A DNA stretch of 64,000 nt from UBA668 sp040081465 (lineage in GTDB: Bacteria; Actinomycetota; Acidimicrobiia; Acidimicrobiales; Ilumatobacteraceae), in NCBI GenBank assembly GCA_040081465.1, contig JBEBGL010000004.1:124001-188000 (forward strand), written 5' to 3'. Numbering within the stretch: position 1 is the stretch's first letter; every line of letters begins with the position of its first letter. Below the pieces are notes generated by a model that was given only the letters and a program-made list of their open reading frames with translations, searched no databases and was not told where the DNA came from. Below, piece by piece: positions 42,428 through 50,831 of the stretch. A program made the position numbers and the translations under genes.

Positions 42428-43530
42428 ACGGCTTTGTCCCGCCGCCGTATCCATACGATCGTCTCGATCGGCTGGCAGCGATTAGTGGTGCACTCCCGGG
42501 TGGAACCGTCGATCTTTCGATCGGCACCCCGTGCGATCCGCCGCCACCTTCAGTACTGGCGGCGCTCGGCGGTAGTAACACCGAACGCGGCTACCCGCCA
42601 AGCATCGGCAGCGAGGCACTGCGCCGCGGCATTCGCGAATGGTTTCAGCGTCGCTTTGACGTCGACGTGCCCATTGCGCAGATTGGCGCATGCATCGGAA
42701 CGAAGGAGTTCGTTGGGACGACTCCGCAGTACCTGCGTTTGCGCACACCCGACCGCGACACCGTGTTGTATCCGGCCGTGTCGTATCCGACTTACGAGAT
42801 GGGTGCGATTCTCGCTGGCTGTCGGCCGGTGGCGGTGCCCGCAGCGGCCGACGGGTCGATCGATCTGTCCGCAATCGACCCCGCCGACGCGGCCCGCGCT
42901 CTGATGCTGTGGGTGAACAGTCCTTCGAACCCGACAGGCGCACTCAGCGACCTCAGTGCCGCGGCTGCATGGGGGAGGGCACACGACGTACCGGTGTTCA
43001 GCGACGAGTGCTACGCCGAGTACACGTGGGATGGCCCTGCGCGCACGATCCTGCAGGACGGGCTGGAGGGACTTGTCGCAGTCCACTCGCTCTCAAAGCG
43101 TTCGAACCTCGCTGGCGTGAGAGTCGGTTACTACAGCGGTGACGCCGAACTCGTCCGCTACCTGCAGGAAGTCCGTAAACACGTCGGGATGATGGTGCCT
43201 GGCCCCGCGCAGGCGGCGGGTGTAGCCGCATTGGCTGATGACGACCACGTCGCGGTGCAACGGGATCGTTATCGGCGGCGGCTCGATCGGTTGGCGCACG
43301 TCATCGAGAAGTGGTCGGGGTTAACAGTTCCGCAGCCAGCTGGCAGCTTCTACCTCTGGTTCGACGCGCACGATGGTTGGGCGTTCGCCGAGCGGTTCGC
43401 TGCTGAAGGTGGCGCGCTGGTGAGCCCGGGCGACTTCTACGGAGCTGGCGGATCACACAACGTGCGTGCTGCCGTGGTACAAACTGATGACCGAATCGAG
43501 CTTGTCGCCTCGCGACTGGGGGTTAAGTGA
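42424..43530 (+). CDS. dapC: succinyldiaminopimelate transaminase (DapC-type aminotransferase)
   Basis: 368 aa class I/II aminotransferase. YPYDRLDRLAA and LSIGTPCDPPP open the protein as in actinobacterial DapC; WVNSPSNPTGALS near residue 162, FSDECYAEYTWDG and the PLP Lys in HSLSKRSNLAGVRVGY near residue 227. Would make N-succinyl-LL-DAP in the same pathway as dapF, two genes upstream. Overlaps hflX by ATGA. Confidence 0.87.
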
Positions 43531-44204
43531 TGTCGTTTCAACCGCAAGCGCAACCCCAAGCACAATCTGGTGGGCGTGGCCTAACAGTGGCGGGAGTTTT
43601 GATTTTCATTCTTGGTCTGGCGGCCGGTGCTGCACTCTTCTTCCTCAGTAGCTCGACCGAGGAAGAAACGGTGAAGAAGTTTGCACGCGCTCCAGCCAAT
43701 TGCACGACAACGCTGCAGTTCGATCGCGCTGACACGTTCGAGGTGTACTTGGAAACCGCTGGAGTGCTCGACAATGTCAGCGGCGATTGCGCCGCGAATG
43801 GTTCCGGGTACAACCACGCCGACGACGACCCGCCGCGCGTGGCGTTGTCACTAGCCGACGATGCCGGCACTGAGGTGTCGATGACTCCGGGAACCGGATC
43901 GACATACGACGTGGGTGGCTTCCGTGGCCAGGCCGTGCAGCAGGTCGCGATCCCCGCCGCCGGTACGTATCACCTGACGGTCACGAGCGATGCCAACGAC
44001 TTCGTGATTGCCATCGGTGGCGAGTCGGATACCGACGCCAAGAAGCTGCAGCTCGCCGCCATCGGTTCGGCGATCGCAGGAGTGGTGATGGGCTTCGTGC
44101 TGCTGATCGCTGGACATCGCGCCAAGCGGTCGACCCCAGCACCGGCCCAAGGAACTTGGCCACCGGCCGCGCCCGGACCGGGCTGGGGAGCGCCGCAACC
44201 CTAA
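43530..44204 (+). CDS. two-helix membrane protein with exported beta-rich domain
   Basis: 224 aa from ATG 43530 (the stop/start overlap with dapC is TGATG). Gln/Pro-rich N-terminus, helix near residues 22-42, an exported domain of about 130 residues with one Cys pair (ANCTTTLQF, SGDCAANGS), a second helix near 180-200 and a Pro-rich cytoplasmic tail (GTWPPAAPGPGWG). No family recognised. Such Pro-rich tailed two-helix proteins are common in actinobacteria. Confidence 0.66.
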   Translation: MSFQPQAQPQAQSGGRGLTVAGVLIFILGLAAGAALFFLSSSTEEETVKKFARAPANCTTTLQFDRADTFEVYLETAGVLDNVSGDCAANGSGYNHADDDPPRVALSLADDAGTEVSMTPGTGSTYDVGGFRGQAVQQVAIPAAGTYHLTVTSDANDFVIAIGGESDTDAKKLQLAAIGSAIAGVVMGFVLLIAGHRAKRSTPAPAQGTWPPAAPGPGWGAPQP

Positions 44205-44235
44205 GTCGTTGTGCGCAAGTCGTTAGTTGAGTGGG

Positions 44236-44865
44236 TTACAGCCGACGCATCACGGTGACGACGCGACCGAAGACCTGTACCTCTTCGGCCGGGAACGTCA
44301 TGTCTTTGAACGTTGGGCTGGCCGCTTGCAAGGTGACGTTTGTGCCCTTGCGTTGGTAAGTCTTCACGGTTGCTTCCTCGCCGGGGATACCGGCGATCAC
44401 GATGTCGCCGTTGTTGGCTGTCTCTTGCCGGCGGGCGACCACGAAGTCGCCATCCATGATTCCGACGTCGATCATCGAGGTGCCACGTACTCGCAGCATG
44501 AACAAGTCGCCGTCACCGGTGAAGTCTTCTGGCAGCGGGAACAACTCTTCGACGTTTTCCATGGCTAGAACGTCGGCACCGGCAGCTACGTCGCCCACCA
44601 GAGGCACGTGGCGCACGGGGCGACGCTCGATTGCTGCGCCCGATGAAGGGTCGAAACGGACTTCGATGGCACGCGGCTTGGTTGGGTCGCGCTTCAGGTA
44701 GCCGAGGCGCTCGAGTGACGCCAGGTGACTGTGGACGGTGGAAGGGGATGTGAGCCCAATGGCTTCGCCGATCTCGCGCACGCTCGGCGGATAACCGCGC
44801 TCGCGCATGCTGGTTTCGATGACGTCGAGGATGCCTCGTTGCCGGGTGGTCAGTTTTTCAGCCAT
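44236..44865 (-). CDS. lexA: SOS repressor LexA
   Basis: 209 aa. Winged-helix domain: TTRQRGILDVIETSMRERGYPPSVREIGEAIGL with the recognition helix TSPSTVHSHLASLERLGYL. S24 protease domain: cleavage site Ala-Gly in VAAGADVLA near residue 91, nucleophile Ser in RGTSMIDVGI and Lys in EEATVKTY. ATG 44865 is chosen because the family starts MAEKLT; TACGCT lies 6 nt upstream on this strand. Divergent from the LysM gene across an array of LexA boxes, so autoregulated. Confidence 0.96.
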   Translation of the reverse strand: MAEKLTTRQRGILDVIETSMRERGYPPSVREIGEAIGLTSPSTVHSHLASLERLGYLKRDPTKPRAIEVRFDPSSGAAIERRPVRHVPLVGDVAAGADVLAMENVEELFPLPEDFTGDGDLFMLRVRGTSMIDVGIMDGDFVVARRQETANNGDIVIAGIPGEEATVKTYQRKGTNVTLQAASPTFKDMTFPAEEVQVFGRVVTVMRRL

Positions 44866-44871
44866 GTGGCC

Positions 44872-44900
44872 AGCGTACACGCGTTCGTTGACCAGGTCAA
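44872..44900 (-). promoter_or_regulatory. predicted lexA promoter
   Basis: On the minus strand: -35 TTGACC (44900-44895), 17 bp spacer, -10 TACGCT (44877-44872), then 6 nt to ATG 44865. A near-match LexA box (CGAACGGGTGTTTG, 44911-44898) overlaps the -35. Confidence 0.6.
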
Positions 44901-44934
44901 ACACCCGTTCGTGCAACAAATGTTCGCCTCCCGG

Positions 44935-44963
44935 TTGACATCGAACGATTGTTCGTGCAGACT
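44935..44963 (+). promoter_or_regulatory. predicted promoter of the LysM division gene with LexA box in the spacer
   Basis: -35 TTGACA (44935-44940), 17 bp spacer holding CGAACGATTGTTCG (44942-44955), -10-like CAGACT (44958-44963). Same design as the recA promoter. Confidence 0.6.
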
Positions 44964-44964
44964 A

Positions 44965-44978
44965 CGAACGCTCGTTCG
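44965..44978. promoter_or_regulatory. second perfect LexA box
   Basis: CGAACGCTCGTTCG, a perfect palindrome matching CGAAC-N4-GTTCG, 23 bp from the first perfect box (start to start). A weaker, GTTAC-ended site follows at 44980-44993. Confidence 0.8.
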
Positions 44979-45052
44979 TGTAACACCCGTTCGATACAAC
45001 GTACATGAACGAAGTGATCAACCTGATTGACCTGGGATTGGCGGAGGAAGCC

Positions 45053-45424
45053 GTGAGTAACTATCAGTTCTACGTGACAAGCGAACCCGAGTCGGCGGCG
45101 CTGCGCCGGCCAAACCTGCCCGCCGTGCGGCGGGCAACCCACGTGTACATCCGACGCCGCATCGTGGTGGCTTCGGTTTTCTTCTCCCTGGTCGCCGCCC
45201 TTGGGCTTGGCGCCGGCAACGTCCTGGCGAACCGCGGCGGCGAACCTGCCTCCGCTTCCGCGGTTCGCCCAGCAATCTCGTACCGAGTGCAGCCCGGCGA
45301 CACCATGTGGTCGATCGCCGAGAATCACCGCGATGGCGCCAACCTGGTGAACTACGTCGACGAGTTGATTGCGCTCAACGGTGGCACCACGGTGCACGTC
45401 GGGCAGCTCATCTCGCTGCCGTAA
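45053..45424 (+). CDS. LysM-domain SOS cell-division regulator (ChiZ/DivS/YneA-like)
   Basis: 123 aa from GTG 45053, which has GGAGG 5 nt upstream (45043-45047); ATG 45005 would add 16 residues. One membrane helix (VVASVFFSLVAALGLGAG) near residues 38-55, then a LysM domain (YRVQPGDTMWSIAENH ... VHVGQLISLP). Position between lexA and nrdR matches mycobacterial Rv2719c/ChiZ, a SOS-induced suppressor of division. LexA boxes upstream support the same role here. Acts at the cell envelope, binding peptidoglycan. Confidence 0.84.
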   Translation: MSNYQFYVTSEPESAALRRPNLPAVRRATHVYIRRRIVVASVFFSLVAALGLGAGNVLANRGGEPASASAVRPAISYRVQPGDTMWSIAENHRDGANLVNYVDELIALNGGTTVHVGQLISLP

Positions 45425-45458
45425 GGCCGGCTCGCCAGCACCTGTAGCGTTGGCAACC

Positions 45459-45917
45459 ATGCGTTGCCCTAAATGCGCCGTCGACGACACCAAGGTGATC
45501 GATTCGCGCGAAGCGTCTGAGGGCACGTCGATTCGTCGGCGTCGTTCGTGCACCGCCTGCCAACACCGATTCACGACCTACGAGCGCCTCGAGGAGGTTC
45601 CGTTGGTGGTGATGAAGAGCTTTGGCGCACGCGAGCCTTTCGATCGACTCAAACTCATCGCCGGAATAACTGCGGCGTGTAAGGGACGGCCGGTGACCCT
45701 CGAGCAAATCACTCAACTCAGCGAGGCAATCGAGGACGACCTGCGGTTGCTGGGCTCGGAGGTTTCGTCTGCCGACATCGGCCGCGAAGTGCTCGATCAG
45801 CTGCGCGGCCTTGATGAGGTCGCCTACCTGCGTTTCGCCAGCGTCTACAAAGGCTTCGACGAAGCAGCTGACTTCAAACGAGAAATGGTGCTGCTCAAGA
45901 AGCTGCAGCAGTCGTGA
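45459..45917 (+). CDS. nrdR: transcriptional repressor NrdR
   Basis: 152 aa. Zinc ribbon MRCPKCAVDDTKVIDSRE ... RRSCTACQHRFTTYER (Cys3, Cys6, Cys31, Cys34) and an ATP-cone domain (VVMKSFGAREPFDRLKLIAGI). Represses ribonucleotide reductase genes in response to dATP/ATP. ATG 45459 has TAGCGT 8 nt upstream. The class II reductase gene nrdJ lies about 2 kb downstream and is the likely target. Confidence 0.97.
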   Translation: MRCPKCAVDDTKVIDSREASEGTSIRRRRSCTACQHRFTTYERLEEVPLVVMKSFGAREPFDRLKLIAGITAACKGRPVTLEQITQLSEAIEDDLRLLGSEVSSADIGREVLDQLRGLDEVAYLRFASVYKGFDEAADFKREMVLLKKLQQS

Positions 45918-46798
45918 CCTTCAGCGCGCGGCGCGTGCTGACGATGGGTCTGGTGGTCGTCAGCGTCGTCTTCGCCGGTTGCTCGACAACAACCGAGCAC
46001 ACGACAGATGCAACAGTGCCGAGTTCGACGTCGACTTCGACTACATCGTCAACGACCAGTTCAACGTCGACTACCACGACAACAACTGTGGCGGTGACGG
46101 CGCCTCCAACTGCGCCGCCGACGACAGCGTCTGGTCCCGCCGACTTTCTTGGTGAGGAACTAATCGGTACGTCGGTCGAAGGTCGGCCGATCACGGCCAG
46201 TCATCGTGGAACACCCGGTGGCGTTGTCATTCTTGTCGTCGGCGTGATTCATGGCGACGAGAACGACGGCCTTGCCGTGCTTGACCTGTTGGCGACAATG
46301 AGTGTTCCGGCAGGTTTCGATCTGTGGCTGATGCCAGCGATGAACCCGGATGGCCTTGCTAACGATCAACGTGGCAACGGCAACAGTGTCGACTTAAACC
46401 GCAACTTCCCGCACGACTGGACTCAGATCGGCCAACCCGGCAACGGCCAATACAGCGGCACTGGTCCGGCAAGCGAGCCCGAGACGCAGGCGTTCATCGC
46501 GTTCGCTCAGCGGATCAAGCCGACGCTGACTCTTTGGTTCCACCAAGACCTCTATCGAATCTCGCCTTCGTCTGGCCGCGACGCACCATTGCGACAGCGC
46601 TATGCCGAACTCACCGGACTCGACTACGAGTCGATCACTGGCGGTATCTACACCGGTGTCGCGGCGACCTGGGTGCGACGGTCTGTGCCCGACGGCATGT
46701 CGTTCATTGTCGAACTCGGTGGCTCGTTGTCCGCCGAGGAAGCTGCATTGCATGCCTCCGCGGTGTTGGCGGTCGCGCAACTCGCTGCGACCGTTTGA
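45914..46798 (+). CDS. M14-family zinc carboxypeptidase-like lipoprotein
   Basis: 294 aa. Lipoprotein signal ending VVFAGC (Cys near 23), a Ser/Thr-only linker to about residue 70, then an M14 domain: VGVIHGDENDG with the HxxE zinc ligands near 113, MNPDGLANDQRGN, SVDLNRNFPHDW, LWFHQDL (third ligand His) and the catalytic Glu in FIVELGG near 272. Similar to murein tripeptide amidase MpaA, so a role in cell-wall peptide cleavage outside the membrane is likely. GTG overlaps nrdR by 4 nt. Confidence 0.85.
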   Translation: MTFSARRVLTMGLVVVSVVFAGCSTTTEHTTDATVPSSTSTSTTSSTTSSTSTTTTTTVAVTAPPTAPPTTASGPADFLGEELIGTSVEGRPITASHRGTPGGVVILVVGVIHGDENDGLAVLDLLATMSVPAGFDLWLMPAMNPDGLANDQRGNGNSVDLNRNFPHDWTQIGQPGNGQYSGTGPASEPETQAFIAFAQRIKPTLTLWFHQDLYRISPSSGRDAPLRQRYAELTGLDYESITGGIYTGVAATWVRRSVPDGMSFIVELGGSLSAEEAALHASAVLAVAQLAATV

Positions 46799-46812
46799 GC
46801 GAGAGCTAGTCG

Positions 46813-47517
46813 CTATCGATCGCGCACGTAGCGCGTGTACAAGAAGCCCTCATTCTCGAGAAGATGCGCGAGTCGCATTCGGTGCGCGACCGGGGGAGCT
46901 TTGGTCGTCACGCGTGGGCCATCGCCGCCGACGATCTGCGGCGAGATCGAAAGGTTGAGCTCGTCGATCAAGTCGGCAGCAGTTAGCAGTCCGTTTATCG
47001 AAGGGCCGCCTTCCGCTTGCACGAAGTCAGCGTCTAGCTGCGCGACTGCGGCGGCGAGATCGATGCCACCACGCCCTGCTCGAATCGATGGCACCGGAAC
47101 TTCGACTGCATCTTCGGGAAGCAACAGAATCGCGCGGCCTGACTTCCATAACGGAAGATCGAAGTCGAAGTCAGCGGTGCGCGAGACAACTGCGACGCGA
47201 AGCCCCGGAGTCGCGGGCGGCCCGTAACCGTCGCGACGTACCGTCGACGCGCCGACCAAGATCACGTCGGCGAGCGATCGCAAAGTCAGCAGCAACTGCT
47301 GGTCGGTTGGGTCTGACAGCGGCCTCGAGTTGCCCTCGTCAACGCCTCCGACGACGGTCGATCCGTCGAGCGACGAAACCATGCACAGCCCGATCCACGG
47401 CCGGTCTGCCGGACGGGGACGGGCGACGTCGTAGGCCTCGAGAAGTGTCACGGGTTGCTGCGGGAGGGGGAACAGCCGTTGAGCCTGTGGATATGTGGAT
47501 AACTGCTGCCTTGTCAT
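46813..47517 (-). CDS. RibD C-terminal-domain (pyrimidine reductase-like) protein
   Basis: 234 aa. Dihydrofolate-reductase-like fold: WIGLCMVSSLDGSTVVGGVDEG near residue 40, LLLTLRSLADVILVGASTVRRDGYGP near residue 77, VQAEGGPSINGLLTAADLIDELNL near residue 165 and VGGDGPR. Resembles the reductase half of RibD without the deaminase, so a riboflavin-related or other NADPH reductase. ATG 47517 has GGAGGG upstream. Its first codons contain two DnaA-box-like sequences. Confidence 0.83.
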   Translation of the reverse strand: MTRQQLSTYPQAQRLFPLPQQPVTLLEAYDVARPRPADRPWIGLCMVSSLDGSTVVGGVDEGNSRPLSDPTDQQLLLTLRSLADVILVGASTVRRDGYGPPATPGLRVAVVSRTADFDFDLPLWKSGRAILLLPEDAVEVPVPSIRAGRGGIDLAAAVAQLDADFVQAEGGPSINGLLTAADLIDELNLSISPQIVGGDGPRVTTKAPPVAHRMRLAHLLENEGFLYTRYVRDR

Positions 47518-47583
47518 GCTTTGTTCGCCCTCCGTTCAGCCTGCCGAGTCTGCCATCCGTGGACATACACACGGTCATCCACA
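47486..47583. promoter_or_regulatory. cluster of DnaA boxes upstream of nrdJ
   Basis: TGTGGATAA (47494-47502) is a perfect DnaA box (TTATCCACA on the minus strand). TGTGGATAT (47486-47494) and TCATCCACA (47575-47583) match in 8 of 9 positions. No dnaA, dnaN or AT-rich unwinding element is near, so a gene-control role at nrdJ is likelier than an origin. Confidence 0.55.
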
Positions 47584-47954
47584 AGGGATTCACATGGTTG
47601 TACCTCTTCCTCCACACAGGGACCTACCCGTATTGTGCCGAAGTGTCACTGGCAGCGGTGCGAGTGCGCGGATGGACAGTGCGACCTAGGTCGCAATGTC
47701 GGGCGATCGTCTCCCAGACCTTCGCTCTCGCACCGCTTGCCAAGCCACCGCGAGGGCGAGCAACACGAATTATTGGGCATTGACACGGTTGTAACTACAG
47801 TGCTGTAATCTTTCCATCCCTAGTGGTTAGCAGGGGCACGGGGGCTCTGCCGCTACCACATGTTGTGGGTGGTGTTTGAAGTTGTGTCTAGTAAATGGGT
47901 CTTCCTGACCCCCAAAATCGTTACTACCAAGTTGGTAAGAAGGAGCGGACCTCA
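47518..47954 (+). promoter_or_regulatory. 437-nt nrdJ upstream region
   Basis: No gene is supported here. Contents: a DnaA-box-like site (47575-47583), a perfect 14-bp palindrome GCGACCTAGGTCGC (47681-47694), a promoter with -35 TTGACA (47782-47787), 18 bp spacer and -10 TGTAAT (47806-47811), an imperfect palindrome over that -10 (ACTACAGTGCTGTAAT, 47796-47811) and another just before the ribosome-binding site (ACTACCAAGTTGGTAA, 47923-47938). The leader of about 140 nt is GC-rich, with a short hairpin near GCAGGGGC/GCTCTGC. No cobalamin riboswitch B12 box is visible. Confidence 0.6.
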
Positions 47955-50819
47955 ATGTCACTGGCGCCGGATCGCCTCGCTATCGGGATAACCCGTCACT
48001 TCACCGCGCCAGGGGTTCACCCCTATGACGAGGTGTTGTGGGAGCGGCGCGACGCGCGCATCAGCAACTGGAAAGACGGAACGGTCGCCTTCGAACAGTT
48101 GCAGGTCGAGTTCCCCACCACGTGGTCGCTGAACGCAACCAACATCGTCGCTCAGAAGTACTTCCGTGGCACATTGGGTTTGCCCGAGCGCGAGTGGTCG
48201 CTGCAACAGGTCATCGATCGCGTTTCCGACACCATCACGAACTGGGGCGAAGAAGGCGGCTACTTCGCCGACGAAGCAGAGACAGAAGCGTTCCGCAACG
48301 AGTTGAAATACATCCTGGTTACGCAGCGCGCCGCCTTCAACAGTCCGGTGTGGTTCAACATCGGTGTCAAGGGCGTCCCTCAGCAGGCGAGCGCGTGTTT
48401 CATCCTCGCGGTCGACGACACGATGGATGGCATCCTCAACTGGTACCGCGAAGAAGGCACCATCTTCAAGGGTGGTTCTGGTTCGGGCATCAACCTGTCC
48501 AACATTCGTTCCAGCTACGAACTGCTCAACGGCGGCGGCACCGCCAGCGGCCCGGTCAGCTTCATGCGTGGTGCCGATGCGTCGGCGGGCACGATCAAGA
48601 GCGGTGGCAAGACCCGGCGCGCAGCGAAGATGGTCATCCTCAACGTCGATCACCCTGACGTCGAAGAGTTCATCTGGTGCAAGGTGAAAGAAGAGCGCAA
48701 GGCGCGTGTGCTGCGCGATGCCGGCTTCGACATGGATCTCGATGGCAGTGACAGCTTCAGCATTCAGTATCAGAACGCGAACAACTCAGTGCGCGTCAGC
48801 GACGACTTCATGCACGCGGTCGAGAACGATCTCGACTGGGCATACCGCGCGGTGATCGATGGTTCGCCGGTGCGAACGGTTCGTGCCCGCGACCTGTGGC
48901 ACCAGATTGCTCAGGCCAGTTGGGAATGCGCCGACCCCGGGCTGCAGTTCGACACGACGATCAACAAGTGGCATACCGCGCACGCCACCGGACGAATCAA
49001 CGGCAGTAACCCGTGCAGCGAGTACATGCACATCGACAACTCGGCATGCAACTTGGCCAGCATCAACTTGCTGCACTACCTCGATGAAGATGGCGAGTTC
49101 GATGTCGACAGCTACATGCACACGATCGAGGTCATGTTCACCGCACAAGAGATTCTCGTTGGTCGCGCCGATTACCCGACCGAGAAGATCGCCGAGAACA
49201 GCCGCAAGTTCCGTCAGCTCGGTCTTGGCTACGCAAACCTCGGTGCCACGCTGATGGCGCTTGGTCTGGCATACGACAGCGAAGAGGGTCGCGCGTGGGC
49301 CGCGGCACTGACATCACTGATGACGGGGCATGCCTATGCAACGAGCGCCCGTACCGCTAGCCGCATGGGGCCACACTCGGGCTTCGCCGACAACGAGCAA
49401 TACATGCTCAACGTGCTGCGCATGCACCGCGACGCCCATGCCGAGATGGCTAACCACGCCAACGTGCCAGCCGAGCTTGTCGCTGCCGGCATGCATGCAT
49501 GGGATTCAGCAGTGCGCGACGGCGAAGAGTTCGGCGTGCGTAACAGCCAGGCATCAGTGCTCGCACCGACCGGCACCATTGGCCTGATGATGGATTGCGA
49601 TACGACAGGTATCGAGCCCGACCTCGGCCTGATCAAGATGAAGAAGTTGGTGGGTGGCGGCACGATGCGCATCGTCAACCAAACCATTCCGCGCGCTCTG
49701 CGCAAGCTTGGTTACACGCCAGCACAGATGGACGAGATCATCGCCTACATCGACACCGAAAAGACGATTCTCGGTGCGCCACACCTTGCCGAAGAGCACG
49801 TCGCAGTGTTCGCCTGCAGCATGGGCGACAACACCATCCACTACGAAGGCCACGTGCGGATGATGGGTGCCGTGCAACCGTTCATCTCTGGCGCGATCTC
49901 CAAGACGGTCAACATGCCCGAAGAGGCCTCGGTGGAAGAGATCGAGCGCCTGCACATGCTGTCGTGGCGGTTGGGCTTGAAGGCCGTTGCCATCTACCGC
50001 GACAACTGCAAGGTTGCACAGCCACTCAGCACCTCCAAGAAGGGCGACGCTGCGCAGGGCTCGGAAGCGGGCGAGCGTGTTGTCGAGCGCACCATCGAAC
50101 GCGTCATCGAGCGCGTCATCGTCAACGAGCCGATTCGTCAGAAGCTGCCGCGCAGTCGCAGCGCCCGCACGTTCGAGTTCCGCGTCGCCGACTGCAAGGG
50201 CTTCGCCACCATCGGCGAGTACGCCAACGGCCAGCCTGGCGAGATCTTCCTCACGGTGTCGAAGCAGGGCAGCACACTCAGCGGCATCATGGATGCGTTC
50301 GCGAAGAGCATTAGCTACGGCCTGCAGTACGGCGTGCCGTTGCGTGCCTTCGTCGAGGCGTTCACCAACATGCGTTTCGATCCGGCTGGCATGACCGACG
50401 ACCCCGACATTCGTTTCGCGTCGTCGATCATGGACTATCTGTTCCGCCGCCTCGCCCTCGAGTACCTGACATACGACGAGCGCGCCGAGCTAAGCATCTT
50501 CTCCGTCGACGAGCGGCTGCAGCCCACGCTGCCCGGTGTCGAGGAGAGCGTCTGGGAGACGCACAACGGCTCCGACATCGTTCCAGAGGCGAAGAGCATC
50601 CCGGCCGTCGAAGATCTACTCGCGCAGATGGAGTTGGGCATCGCTCCCGAGGCGCCGAACAACGACATCACCAACCCGGCGGGGCGTTCTCGTCCGAGTG
50701 CCAGCCGGCCAGTTCGCCAAAGCGACGCCCCGATGTGCATGCAGTGCGGTGTGCAAATGGTGCGTGCCGGCAGCTGCCACGCCTGCCCAAGCTGCGGCAG
50801 CACGAGCGGCTGCAGCTAA
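47955..50819 (+). CDS. nrdJ: adenosylcobalamin-dependent (class II) ribonucleotide reductase
   Basis: 954 aa. Makes deoxyribonucleotides using a B12-generated thiyl radical, with or without oxygen. Motifs: QKYFRGTLGLPEREWS, NSPVWFNIG, FKGGSGSGINLSNIRS near residue 175, GGKTRRAAKMV, the active-site region NPCSEYMHIDNSACNLASINL near residue 350 and APTGTIGLMMDCDTTGIEPD near 535. C-terminal zinc-type Cys cluster CMQCGVQM ... CPSCGSTSGC supplies the reducing thiols. ATG 47955 with AAGGAG about 10 nt upstream; ATG 47895 would add 20 residues. Confidence 0.96.
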   Translation: MSLAPDRLAIGITRHFTAPGVHPYDEVLWERRDARISNWKDGTVAFEQLQVEFPTTWSLNATNIVAQKYFRGTLGLPEREWSLQQVIDRVSDTITNWGEEGGYFADEAETEAFRNELKYILVTQRAAFNSPVWFNIGVKGVPQQASACFILAVDDTMDGILNWYREEGTIFKGGSGSGINLSNIRSSYELLNGGGTASGPVSFMRGADASAGTIKSGGKTRRAAKMVILNVDHPDVEEFIWCKVKEERKARVLRDAGFDMDLDGSDSFSIQYQNANNSVRVSDDFMHAVENDLDWAYRAVIDGSPVRTVRARDLWHQIAQASWECADPGLQFDTTINKWHTAHATGRINGSNPCSEYMHIDNSACNLASINLLHYLDEDGEFDVDSYMHTIEVMFTAQEILVGRADYPTEKIAENSRKFRQLGLGYANLGATLMALGLAYDSEEGRAWAAALTSLMTGHAYATSARTASRMGPHSGFADNEQYMLNVLRMHRDAHAEMANHANVPAELVAAGMHAWDSAVRDGEEFGVRNSQASVLAPTGTIGLMMDCDTTGIEPDLGLIKMKKLVGGGTMRIVNQTIPRALRKLGYTPAQMDEIIAYIDTEKTILGAPHLAEEHVAVFACSMGDNTIHYEGHVRMMGAVQPFISGAISKTVNMPEEASVEEIERLHMLSWRLGLKAVAIYRDNCKVAQPLSTSKKGDAAQGSEAGERVVERTIERVIERVIVNEPIRQKLPRSRSARTFEFRVADCKGFATIGEYANGQPGEIFLTVSKQGSTLSGIMDAFAKSISYGLQYGVPLRAFVEAFTNMRFDPAGMTDDPDIRFASSIMDYLFRRLALEYLTYDERAELSIFSVDERLQPTLPGVEESVWETHNGSDIVPEAKSIPAVEDLLAQMELGIAPEAPNNDITNPAGRSRPSASRPVRQSDAPMCMQCGVQMVRAGSCHACPSCGSTSGCS

Positions 50820-50831
50820 CCGCCTAAACGA

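Noticed and set aside
47486..47583. Replication origin
   Set aside because: Only three DnaA boxes, no AT-rich element, and no dnaA, dnaN, rpmH or parAB nearby.
47518..47954. Cobalamin riboswitch before nrdJ
   Set aside because: Considered because the enzyme needs B12. No GCCACTG-type B12 box or matching core is seen.
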